Source: Mesorhabditis belari
Lineage: Eukaryota > Nematoda > Chromadorea > Rhabditida > Rhabditidae
Direction of reading: 5' to 3'
Assembly: GCA_958450365.1 (NCBI GenBank)
Contig: CAUEEP010000728.1
Coordinates: forward strand, 1,636,001 to 1,700,000
DNA: 64,000 nt
In this document: positions 55,451 through 64,000 of the stretch, one piece after another
How positions within the stretch are numbered: position 1 is the first letter of the stretch
How the letters are laid out: each line of letters opens with the position of its first letter
Notes under the pieces: model-generated
What the model was told of the DNA's origin: nothing
The model's database searches: none
What the model saw: the letters and a program-made list of their open reading frames with translations, nothing else
Position numbers and translations under genes: made by a program

Positions 55451-56213
55451 CCTATCCAGCTCTTCATGAGTTAGTGTTGCCATTGATGGTAAATCGTGAT
55501 AGATTGCTGATGAGAGAAATGAGGCAAGAAAGTTTTCACTTCCTTTACAACCATCACCAACTCGTCGAAAACCCTCTCGAGTATACAAGGATTGAATTTT
55601 CTGAAAGATATTCAAATAACTTTCTGAAGGATCTTCAAATAAATACAATGCTATTTGAAGCTTTAGAAAACAAGAGCTGTTTGCTAAAAAGTGGAATTGA
55701 TTAGCTTTTGAAGACAGTAGAAAGTCAACTTTTTCGTTGCTATGTTGTTAGTAAACGAGTCAATTCCACAGGCAAAGAGTTCTTCTTTTCTAAATACAAT
55801 GCTATTTCAAGAGAAAACAAGAAGGTGTTTGCTAAAAAGGTGGAATTGATTCGCTTTCTATAAAAGTCTCAAAATGTCAAAAGGTTTACTTTCTACTTTT
55901 CTACTACTTTTCTACTACTTCTACTACTTCTACTACTTTTCTACTACTTTTCTACTACTTTTCTACTACTTTTCTACTACTTTTCTACTACTTTTCTACT
56001 ACTTTTCTATTACTTTTCTACTTTTCTACTACTTTTCATCTAACCACACCAATGTTATATAAAAGTTTTAAAGCAAGATTTACTTGTAATTGCTCTGAAA
56101 ATCCCTACCCGAAAAGCTTTAGAGTGTGGCTGTAATCGTTCACACGCGAACACCATCGTGTCCCTTGTTTTCGTTGGTCGTCGACTCGTTTGTACTCTTC
56201 TCAATCGCCACTC
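55451..56213 (-). CDS. Two phase-matched exons, unknown protein
   Basis: Exon 56109-56213 (35 codons; acceptor AAAGTTTCAG, donor CGG|GTAGGG) encodes EWRLRRVQTSRRPTKTRDTM and on. Exon 55451-55600 (50 codons; acceptor ATCTTTCAG, donor AGG|GTAAGA) encodes KIQSLYTREGFRRVGDGCKG, then FLASFLSSAIYHDLPSM and on. Both are complete in phase 0, so they join in frame across a 508-bp intron that holds a minisatellite and a duplicated block. A further exon may lie near 55220-55340 (SLSSNDLTNAKLVKRFV). No family recognised. Confidence 0.55.
55630..55885. repeat. Duplicated block, copies 1-2
   Basis: Three partial copies of AATACAATGCTATTT and AAAAGGTGGAATTGATTCGC occur at 55638, 55793 and 56297; the last includes AACTTTTTCGTTGCTATGTT, part of which abuts the exon at 56213. 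Confidence 0.8.
55887..56035. repeat. TTCTACTACTT minisatellite
   Basis: About 14 copies of 11-13 bp; a sister array sits at 56393-56480 after the same flanking block, so block and array moved together. Confidence 0.95.
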
Positions 56214-56479
56214 CTGAAACTTTTTCGTTGCTATGTTGTTAGTAAACGAGTCAGGCAAAGAGTTCTTGTTGCACAGGCAATGAGTTCTTGTTTTCTAAAT
56301 ACAATGCTATTTCAAGAGAAAACAAGAGCTGTTTGCTAAAAAGGTGGAATTGATTCGCTTTCTATAAAAGTCTCAAAAATGTCAAAAGGTTTTTTTCTAC
56401 TTTTCTATTACTTTTCTACTACTTCTACTACTTCTACTACTTCTACTACTTCTACTACTTCTACTACTTTTCTACTACT

Positions 56480-57245
56480 ATAAGCTACTTTCTACTACTA
56501 AGCCTCTTCTCTTCCTCTTTCTACTATTGTAAAGCCAGCTTTTATAAAATTCATTTCCTTTAATTCCTTTTTTTGGATAACTGAATATCAGTGAGTTTCC
56601 AGAAAACTTTCAGCACTTGCAGATGCAAATTCTTTGAGATTTTTGATTCTAAATTTCATTAGCTTTCAATTTAAAAATATACCATTTGTCTCTTTCTTTT
56701 TCTAGAAATCTTTTCTTTTGTTTTATATGATCAACTCGATGATTTGTAGCGTAGAGGTACAAGTTCTACTTGATCACCTATTTTCTTCTTGACCAAAAAA
56801 TCTCAGCCAGTAAATCGCTTAATCCGGTGGATCAGTGAATTGTTTTTCTCCAATCTCTTTGTGCATATAAATGCATAATTTCAGGCTTGCATAGATTGAG
56901 ACAAAGGGTGACGTGTAAAAAGTGGATGAGTACGGGAAGGAAAATATGTCGCAGAAAAATGTCGCAGAAAAATCTCGTAGAAAATAGCGCACAATAGCGT
57001 TTGGTTATTATAAAAGATCTTTATAGAATAGTTATTCAAATGGAAGTGATTTTTGTCGATGTTTGTCGCTATTTGGATGTTCGCAAATGGATTAACAACT
57101 ATTTGCGTGTGGAAAAGCGGAAAAATTCAAGCGGAAAACTTCAAAGTTCTTGGAAATTTCGTTTGCGTAATAGTCTAGTCATCGAAAATGGGAAAAAGTT
57201 TGAAATTTTAAAGAATTTTGACTATTGTCACGAAAGCTCTCATCA
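56480..57245. other. Weak ORFs only
   Basis: A plus ORF at 57001-57300 (MEVIFVDVCRYLDVRKWINN) is open but lacks splice context and runs into an array. Confidence 0.35.
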
Positions 57246-57249
57246 TCTT

Positions 57250-57655
57250 TTATCACGTCATCTTTTAACTTTATTTAGGTCTTATTTAAGCATTATTTAA
57301 GCCTTATTTAAGTCTTTATTTAAGTCTTATTTAAGTCAAGCCTTATTTAGGTCTTATTTAAGCCTTATTTAAGTCTTTATTTAAGCATTATTTAAGCCTT
57401 ATTTAAGTCTTATTTAAGTCAAGCCTTATTTAGGTCTTATTTAAGTCTTATTTAAGTCAAGTCTTATTTAAGCCTTATTTAAGTCTTTATTTAAGGCTTA
57501 TTTAAGCCTTATTTAAGCCTTACTTATGTCTTATTTAAGCCTTTATTTAAGCCTTATTTAAGCCTTATTTAAGTCTTATTTATGTCTTATTTAAGTCAAG
57601 CCTTATTTAGGTCTTATTTAAGCCTTATTTAAGCCTTATTTAAGCCTTATTTAAG
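57250..57655. repeat. 11-bp minisatellite
   Basis: About 36 copies of TTATTTAAGCC or TTATTTAAGTC with occasional TCAAG inserts every 100-130 bp, a second-order repeat. Confidence 0.97.
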
Positions 57656-58077
57656 TCAAAAGTCAACATTTTTACATTCAATTAAGAAAAATTTCAATCA
57701 ATTAGTTTATCAAAGTTTCCTTGGTGTACTTTATACTCAAAAATTCGAAACCACATCCTTTCTGGTGCACTTGATGCAAGAGATTTTGAGAGAAAAAGAA
57801 TGAAATTTTACTTGAAAGGCTGGGTTTCCAATTTTTGGGCGGAAAAGCAGCTGACAAGAGATCAGAACAAGGATACTTTGAGTTTTCTTTGAGTGTTCAA
57901 TGAATAATCATGGAAACACGCTCTTTCTTGTGCACTGATCTTTCGTTTTCCTAGGGAAATTTGACAGAAAACTGCTGAATTAAGGGCACTAGAAGGCTTG
58001 CGTTTTTATTTTTCGCTTACTGAGAGGCTGGAATTTATTCTCAAGTACACTTTCTGACTGTTTTCAAAGCCAGAAAG

Positions 58078-58280
58078 TGTTTCTGTTCTTCAGCTCTCCA
58101 GCTCTTTTGTTCTTCAGCTCTTCAGCTCTCCAGCTCTTCAGCTCTTCGGCTCTCCAGCTCTTCAGCTCTCCAGCTCTCCAGCTCTTCAGCTCTTCAGCTC
58201 TCCAGCTCACCAGCTCTCCAGCTCTTCAGCACTTCAGCTCTCCAGCTCTCCAGCTCTTCAGCTCTTCGGCTCTCCAGCTA
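58078..58280. repeat. 9-bp minisatellite
   Basis: About 22 copies of AGCTCTTC(A) or AGCTCTCC(A). Confidence 0.97.
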
Positions 58281-58395
58281 TTTTGTGAAAATCGCTGTCA
58301 GAAGAGATTTCTTTAAACTTTTAAGCACAAAGTACACTAGTACAGAGTGTCAAAAGTCAAATTGAATTTCTGATCTCTCCCAAATTTCCAAATCA

Positions 58396-58698
58396 ATGAT
58401 CACGCGTTCAAAGAGCGAGTTTCTTCCTCGTTTTCTGTGCAAAGAAAAAAAAAACGCTTGCTCTCATTTATATTTTTTGTTATATTGCTTTTGTGTAAGT
58501 GGTCTCATCTCTCAAAGCCTTTTTTTGCATCTTTTCACAAAATTTATCAGATTTTGTGTGTGGAAAGCGGAGGCAAAAAAAGCACTGAAAAATGGCACAG
58601 TCACAACACGATTCCCGAATCTTCCTTCACATGAAATTCAGCGAGTTTTCGTTGACTCAAAGGTCAATTTTGTTGAAAAAAGTGAAAGATTTGCTTAG
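58396..58698 (+). CDS. Hypothetical protein, 100 codons, optional intron
   Basis: ATG at 58396 opens 100 codons to TAG; the C-terminal part (EAKKALKNGTVTTRFPNLPS) is protein-like. A perfect donor (GTAAGT at 58495) and acceptor (TTTATCAG at 58550) define a 56-nt segment that, if spliced, shifts the frame and yields a shorter 61-residue product ending IPESSFT. Both readings are open. Function unknown. Confidence 0.4.
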   Translation: MITRSKSEFLPRFLCKEKKNACSHLYFLLYCFCVSGLISQSLFLHLFTKFIRFCVWKAEAKKALKNGTVTTRFPNLPSHEIQRVFVDSKVNFVEKSERFA

Positions 58699-59196
58699 TA
58701 GATTATCAGATTTAAAAATCTTTAAGAAAAAAAAAGACAAATTTTGCTAAATAGTAAGCTAGAAATAGAATAGAAAAGGGGATTTTTGAGAAATTGCTTT
58801 TAAAAAGTTTTTAAAGTAATACACAAAGTAACAAAAAAACTTTTTAGATAAGTGACAATGGTGTGTAAAGTTGTGCTGAAAATCAAAGCACAACTTTTCT
58901 AGGCGTCCTTTTATGGCGATAGCGATAACATTTATGGTCGGGGTGAACTTGGTGGCAAAAAAAAAAAAAAAAAACTAATAGCTTTACGTCGGCTATCAGT
59001 CTTTAGTTACAGTCGACTGTCTCTATAAGGGAATGGAAGGGGAAAAAGAAATTTTCCATTATATAGCGTCGGTCGGGGACGAAATTTTCCAAATCCCATC
59101 CCGTTCTATAGAGTTTTCCGCTATATACGCTATATAAGCGTGCATTTCTTTGGAGCGCAAAGTCTAAGCTATCTTGCATCTTTAGTACACGACTAC

Positions 59197-59787
59197 AGGG
59201 TGCGCCAAAAGTTCCCGTACTTCTATTTTCTGCATTTTTGGTAATTTTAGATAAAAGATACAATTTTAAAAGTAAGAAATTCGAATTCCTTGCGAAAAAC
59301 TGATTTAGAAAACGTTTCTGGTTAATTTATAAGTGCAATGCTATCTAAGACAAGTGATTGAGAAGAGGGTCCACTCAGGGACGCTTTGGTCGCACATTTT
59401 TTTGGGGCTTCAGGCCTTATGGATCAAAAGATTTTCAAGAGCCAAGATGTTTTTCGAAAACTAGACATAAAATGTGACATTTTTTATATTGGGTGTATAA
59501 AGTTTTGGTCAACGACCGAGTCGGAAGTCAGGTTAGAACTTGGTTTTCCCATACAAATTTCCATCAAAGGAAATAACTGTAACTTTGCCATGTAATTGTG
59601 CCCTGTAACTGTGCCCTGTAACTGTGCCCTGTAACTGTGCCCTGTAACTGTGCCCTGTAACTGTGCCCTGTAACTGTGCCCTGTAACTGTGCCCTGTAAG
59701 TGTGCCCTGTAACTGTGCCCTGTATCTTTTATCTAAAATTACCAAAAATGCGGAAAATACAAGTGCGGGATCTTTTGGCGCACCCTG
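59197..59787. mobile_element. Inner TA-flanked MITE, 591 bp
   Basis: Terminal inverted repeats of about 65 bp starting CAGGGTGCGCCAAAAG, flanked by TA. The interior has no transposase. Copy 2 at 60822 lets the ancestral sequence be inferred. Contains a 13-bp minisatellite beside its right terminus. Confidence 0.88.
59590..59727. repeat. 13-bp minisatellite inside the MITE
   Basis: About ten copies of TGTAACTGTGCCC. Confidence 0.95.
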
Positions 59788-60067
59788 TATTTTCGCTATA
59801 TAGAGTTTCGTTATAGAGAGAGTCGACTGTACTATGTTCCTTTGTCCTATTGCTAATACTACTTGAAAGAATTATCTTCTTTTTGAGAGTTTCCCTTTAT
59901 CAGCCTTTGCTCTTTAAATTTCAAGTTTTATTTTTCTTCTAGGGAAAGATGCCAAGAAGGTTGCGTCATTTTTCGAAAATGACAAGCCGTATGGATGGAC
60001 GAGAGGGGGAAAATGAGGAATGGGAGGGAAATTTTAGGAAAAGTGGGGACTTTGAAAAAGATATAAG

Positions 60068-60155
60068 ATAAAAGATATTCAGTTAAAGATATTCAGTTAA
60101 AGATATTCAGTTAAAAGGTATTCAGTTAAAAGATATTCAGTTAAAGAATTGGATC
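60068..60155. repeat. AGATATTCAGTTAAA repeat
   Basis: Five copies of 14-16 bp; the same core as the array at 26394. Confidence 0.9.
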
Positions 60156-60577
60156 TTTAAAAAGAGCAATCAGTTACTCAGCGATGTCAAGATTTCAGAA
60201 AAACCTTACAATTAGATATTCAGTTGACTCTGTTGTAAAGTTCTAATAGACTATGAACAGGAGTTCTCAAGGAAATCATCTATAAAGATATTCAGTGAAG
60301 CTATGTGAACAGATACATTGATAAAAACACCACTTTGCTAAAGTATACGGTCGATTACGTGTGATCAGATTTTTGGGTATTCAGCTGACGTTTCATCAAC
60401 TCCAAAAAAAACTGTTCTCTCAATTTGCTTTCCACCCAATTAGCTCTTTCAAATCAACAACAAATTAGCTTAAAGGAAATGAGTTAATTACCCATTTTGA
60501 TATTTCCAAAAAGCGTTTATCGAAAATATTTTTCTAAATTTTTTTTTTTTCTAAATTAAGCTTATTTCCAGGAGCAC

Positions 60578-60668
60578 CTGTTCGCAAAAATTGGAGTACG
60601 TGCAGAAAATGTGAGCACAAACAAAACTACCGTAATCCTTTTTCGAAAAAGCAAAGACTATGGACATT
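60578..60668. repeat. 90-bp direct repeat, left copy
   Basis: TGTTCGCAAAAATTGGAGTA through ACTATGGACATT; the right copy is 61766-61858. The pair brackets the second MITE copy. Confidence 0.85.
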
Positions 60669-60999
60669 CAATGAGCCGAGATGTTTTTCGAAAATTAAAA
60701 ATATAAAATGTGACATTTTTTATTGGTTTTTTATATTGGGTGTATCAAGTTTTGGTCAACTTTTGCGACTACGCGACTGTACGAGGGCGGTGGGGTACTA
60801 TTACAGTATTTACGGTATATACAGGGTGCGCCAAAAGTTCTCGTACTTGTATTTTCTGCATTTTTGGTAATTTGAGATAAAAGATACGATTTTAAAAGTA
60901 AGAAATTCGAATTCCTCGCGAAAAACTGATTTAGAAAACGTTTCTAGTTAATTTATAAGTGCAACGCTATTTAAGACAAGTGATTGAGAAGAGGGGACG

Positions 61000-61252
61000 C
61001 TTTGGGACACTTTGGGACGCTTTGGGACACTTTGGGACGCTTTGGGACACTTTGGGACGCTTTGGGACACTTTGGGACGCTTTGGGACACTTTGGGACGC
61101 TTTGGGACGCTTTGGGACGCTTTGGGACACTTTGGGACGCTTTGGGACACTTTGGGACACTTTGGGACGCTTTGGGACACTTTGGGACGCTTTGGGACGC
61201 TTTGGGACACTTTCGGACGCTTTGGGTCACTTTGGGACACTTTGGGACGCTT
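61000..61252. repeat. 10-bp minisatellite
   Basis: About 25 copies of GGGACGCTTT and GGGACACTTT. Copy 1 of the host MITE has a single GGGACGCTTT here (59369), so the array grew after the copies split. Confidence 0.97.
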
Positions 61253-61390
61253 TGGTCGCACATTTTTTTGGGGCTTCAGGCTTTTAACTTTTATGGATCA
61301 AAAGATTTTCAAGAGCCAAGATGTTTTTCGAAAACTAAATATAAAATGTGACATTTTTTATATTGGGTGTATAAAGTTTTGGTCAACGAC

Positions 61391-61699
61391 TGTCGTGACG
61401 ATCTCGTGATCGAGATTGCCAGCTAGACAGATCTTTTAACTGAATCTCCTTTAACCCGGAAATGGCCAGCTAGACACCTATGTGGACGAACGCCTATTGC
61501 GCGAGATTTAATCTGCGTCGCTATCCGTTCAACTCCATTGTGTGGAAGACGAGACGAACGCCCGAGTTCCGTATAAAAGCAATGTGAACGAGCTGCCGAG
61601 GTGTGCCGTGGAGTGCCTCTACTCTCCCAATATCAAACCACTGAACCAACTATTATCGCTGTAATAAAGATTATATCTAAAGCAACAATAATCACTACA
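61391..61699 (+). mobile_element. Solo LTR B, 309 bp
   Basis: TGTCGTGACG...ATCACTACA with a perfect 5-bp duplication ACGAC (61386-61390 and 61700-61704). Removing it restores the MITE sequence of copy 1. It has a TATAAAAGC box and AATAAAG signal like LTR A, plus an extra 30-bp segment near 61415-61450 containing TTTTAACTGAATCTCCTTTA. Confidence 0.9.
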
Positions 61700-62149
61700 A
61701 CGACCGAGTCGAAAGTCAGGTTGCAACTTGGTTTTCCCATACAAATTTCCATCAAAGGAAATAAATGTTCGCAAAAATTGGAGTACGTGCAGAAAATGTG
61801 ATCACAAACAAACTACCGTAATCCTTTTTCGAAAAAGCAAAGACTATGGACATTGAATGAGAATCGGCAATTCACAAATGGAAATTGTTTTCAAATTAAA
61901 CTTTCGGGGTTTTTGGGAAATCTCGATAAAATTTTAGTCAAGTTTTTTTTTGGGATTTAAAAATTTGATTGTCTTTTTTTTGTTTTTTGGTGTCACTTTC
62001 AAAAGAAATCTGTGTTCTATTTGCTTTGGGAATCCAAATTTAGATTAAATGGCTGAAGTTTGCGCTGAAATCTGATGTGAAAGTGGTAAATGGCTGATTT
62101 AAAGGTTCTAATAAAGAAGTGAAGGAATTGTCAAAAAAAAAAAAAAGTA

Positions 62150-62218
62150 GAGAGGGGATTGAACCTTCAACCTTTTGCTTTCTCTTGCAATTGCTCTAAC
62201 AACTGATGTATCGAGTCC
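62150..62218 (-). tRNA. tRNA-like sequence, probably a pseudogene
   Basis: Minus strand: A-box-like CAGTTGTTAGAGCAA and a perfect B box (GGTTCAATCCC) about 35 nt apart; stems imperfect. Confidence 0.42.
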
Positions 62219-62219
62219 T

Positions 62220-63600
62220 TAACCTATCAAGAGAAAGAAGTAAAGACAAGGGGGAAGAGAAAAGGAAAGAAGAAAGAAAGAAAGAAATAATGTTCTGGCT
62301 TCTGGCCAACTTAAGGTAGCTTAGATTTTTCAGTTTTCCACATGATCTGCTTATTTTAAGATGCCATGTGAGTGTTTCCTTTGATACTGATAAGGTAGAC
62401 AAATAAATTTGTTCAATTGTTTAATTGTTCATGAAAAGATATTCAGTTAAATTGATGCAAAAGAGTTTCAGTTTAACCTATTCAAGCGTTTCAGTTAGAG
62501 TCAATGGGAGTTTTCAGTTAAAAGGCAGTGATATCTTTGCTATTAGATCTTAGTATTAGATAATATTAGATATTCTTTATTAGATAATATTAGATTTATT
62601 AGATAATATTAGATATTATCCTTGTGATCATGTTTTTTATTGTAAAGTTTTACTTGGATACTTTCGATCGAATGTTCTATTTGCTTTGGGAATCGAAATT
62701 TAGATAAAATGTCTCAAGTCTGAGCTGAAATCTGATGTGAAAGTGGTAAATGTGAGGTTTAAACGTTCAAATAAAGGAGTGGATTTGTTTGCGATTGGTT
62801 TGCGGATTTGGAGAGCGTTTTACAAGGCGATGTTTGCGGATTTGTTTGCGTTCTTGAATTAAACTTTAAACTTGATCAAAACTTTTACGACTTTCAGTCT
62901 TTCAACTTTCAAATGCACCAGTCATGGTGATCACTTCAATATAAGAATATAAAGCTATTCAATTAAACTATTTTCAACTAACTAACTACAACTTACTAAG
63001 TATACGGTACTTTACGTGCCATTTCTGTGATCTTTACGATCTCCTAGTCTACCGTATCCCAAGAAGTACTTAAAAATTCAGGGGAAATGCCGGATTGGGT
63101 GAAAATAGCAAGTGAAAGAGAGGGGAAATGAATTGATTCGAGATCAGATTCTCTTTGTCTTTTCCCCGGGAATAGTAAAAGTTTATTTTGAGCTTAATTT
63201 TGGAAAAAAAAGAGGCAGAAAGGTCCTTTGTGTGGATCCAAAAAAGGGAGAAGACAGGTGAAAAGAGCTGAAAATGGGAACGGGTTAAATATAGCCTTGG
63301 CCTTTTGTGAAAATTTGAGAATAAAGAATTCTTTCTTTTGCGATTATCCAACTAGAAAGAGAAAGATAGAAGAAAATAGTTAGTGTGGGAGGTTTTCTTT
63401 CTTCTTTCTTTCCTTCTTTCTTTCCTTCCTTCCTTCCTTTCTTTAAATTTCAAAGAGAAAAACGATATGACTTATGAAAAAGAAGAAAAAACCGAAAGAT
63501 TAACTACACAATGCTTTTTGAGTTCTAGATTTTCGGTACTTTTCCCAGCTTCTTGATCTTATTGCTCTTCTACTTTTGTCTTTTTTATTTCAATTAATCA
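62220..63600. other. No secure gene
   Basis: TTAGATAATATTAGAT repeats (62560-62620) and TTTCTTTCC microsatellite (63395-63445). Minus ORFs at 62196-62402 and 63070-63351 lack splice support. Confidence 0.4.
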
Positions 63601-63606
63601 ACTCAC

Positions 63607-63729
63607 ATTTTCTGTGCTCCTTGTATTTGAAGTCGCTGATCCCGAGCTCTGCGAGTCGAAGTCCCATTCTTGTCCCGTAATGATTACTCTCGTTGGAGTT
63701 GGTCGACTTGTTCCAGGCAACAGATTCTC
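63607..63729 (-). CDS. Internal exon, unknown protein
   Basis: 41 codons, phase 0 at both ends, with acceptor CGAAATTTAG and donor GAAAAT|GTGAGT. The peptide ENLLPGTSRPTPTRVIITGQ continues EWDFDSQSSGSATSNT, a linker-like Ser/Thr/Pro-rich segment with an acidic aromatic patch. GC content is well above the flanks. The rest of the gene should extend right of the window and possibly left of 63600. No family recognised. Confidence 0.6.
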
Positions 63730-63924
63730 CTAAATTTCGAATTTAATATTGGCTGAATGGAGTGCTTGGGCTTAAAAAGCTCTTGAAAGCAGAGAAATAA
63801 AGAAATCTTTCAAAACCGATTTTCAGGTTTAGCTTTAATAAAAAAAAAATTAGAGTGTGTTCCTTCCGAGTAATCGCCTTGTAAAACGCTTTCCAAAGGG
63901 CTTGCGTGCTTGTCTCTAAAGCGA

Positions 63925-64000
63925 ACAGCGGGCAGTTCGGCGGCAGGTTCCAATACGGTTCTTTTTATGATCTAATACGGTTCCAATCCGGTTCGGCGGC
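63925..64000. repeat. Short GGTTC repeats at window end
   Basis: AATACGGTTC twice and GTTCGGCGGC twice; the array or element continues past the window. Confidence 0.6.

Larger units (their letters stand above)
59010..59829. mobile_element. Outer TA-flanked MITE, 820 bp including insertion
   Basis: Ends CAGTCGACTGTCTCTATAA and, inverted, CAGTCGACTCTCTCTATAA, with TA on each side, like pogo/Tc1-type non-autonomous elements. A second MITE is inserted within it; without the insertion it would be about 230 bp. Confidence 0.8.
60822..61765. mobile_element. Second, truncated copy of the inner MITE with LTR inside
   Basis: Begins CAGGGTGCGCCAAAAG after TA and follows the 59197 element closely, but the right terminus is missing: it ends at AAAGGAAATAA and joins the right copy of the 90-bp repeat. 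Carries a 10-bp minisatellite absent from copy 1 and solo LTR B. Confidence 0.85.

Noticed and set aside
60948..61409. FGTLWDALGH and SVPKRPKVSQ repeat ORFs
   Set aside because: A 10-bp minisatellite inside a MITE; frames cycle every 30 bp.

Overview
The window reads as AT-rich, repeat-laden metazoan nuclear DNA, most likely nematode. Supporting signs are short introns with T-rich acceptors (the clearest intron is 44 nt), small exons set in long repeat-filled introns, Tc1/mariner-type elements flanked by TA, 5-bp-duplicating solo LTRs, and degenerate tRNA-like sequences with A and B boxes. Bacterial operons, rRNA and CRISPR arrays are absent. No species can be named from sequence alone.

Only one gene is complete and convincing: a three-exon plus-strand gene at 50465-51011 for a 142-residue secreted cysteine-rich protein with a Ly6/three-finger-like C-terminal signature. 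Truncated copies of its first exon (48962-49040, same strand) and of its intron 2/exon 3 junction (53149-53217, opposite strand) flank it. All other coding calls are isolated exons. The best are a protein tyrosine phosphatase WPD-loop exon (172-250, minus), a two-exon minus-strand gene end (45955-46600), a phase-compatible exon pair (55451-56213, minus), and exons at 63607-63729, 31271-31459, 28850-29229, 20696-20865 and 17776-17916 (all minus) and at 43546-43828 and 54516-54658 (plus). In this base composition, open frames of 40-60 codons are common by chance. I therefore weighted splice signals, phase agreement and balanced residue composition, and kept confidence modest.

Most of the window is repeats. 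About 35 separate minisatellite or microsatellite arrays (units of about 3-50 bp) occur, nearly all with different unit sequences. Transposon remnants include a 521-bp TA-flanked mariner-type MITE (13645-14165), an 896-bp mariner relic with a decayed transposase C-terminus (41111-42006), nested TA-flanked MITEs (59010-59829 around 59197-59787) with a second copy at 60822, and two solo LTRs with perfect 5-bp target duplications (24874-25152 and 61391-61699). Four long inverted-repeat structures occur at 23699-25346, 36958-37956, 44041-44320 and 46604-47170. About ten tRNA-like sequences are scattered through the window, one split by an 18-copy minisatellite and one carrying an LTR at its 5' end.

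Layout: 0-6 kb PTP exon, two tRNA-like loci and a dispersed repeat family; 6-16 kb arrays, a MITE and candidate exons; 17-22 kb a poly(A) tract, candidate minus-strand exons and duplicated blocks; 23-26 kb the inverted element with LTR; 26-34 kb arrays, candidate exons and tRNA-like loci; 35-42 kb a duplicated coding module, palindromic element and mariner relic; 43-49 kb candidate exons, two palindromes and a minus-strand gene end; 50-54 kb the complete gene and its fragments; 54-58 kb candidate exons and arrays; 59-62 kb nested MITEs and an LTR; 63-64 kb one more minus-strand exon. The genes show no sign of forming a pathway; the region's coherence lies in repeat dynamics.
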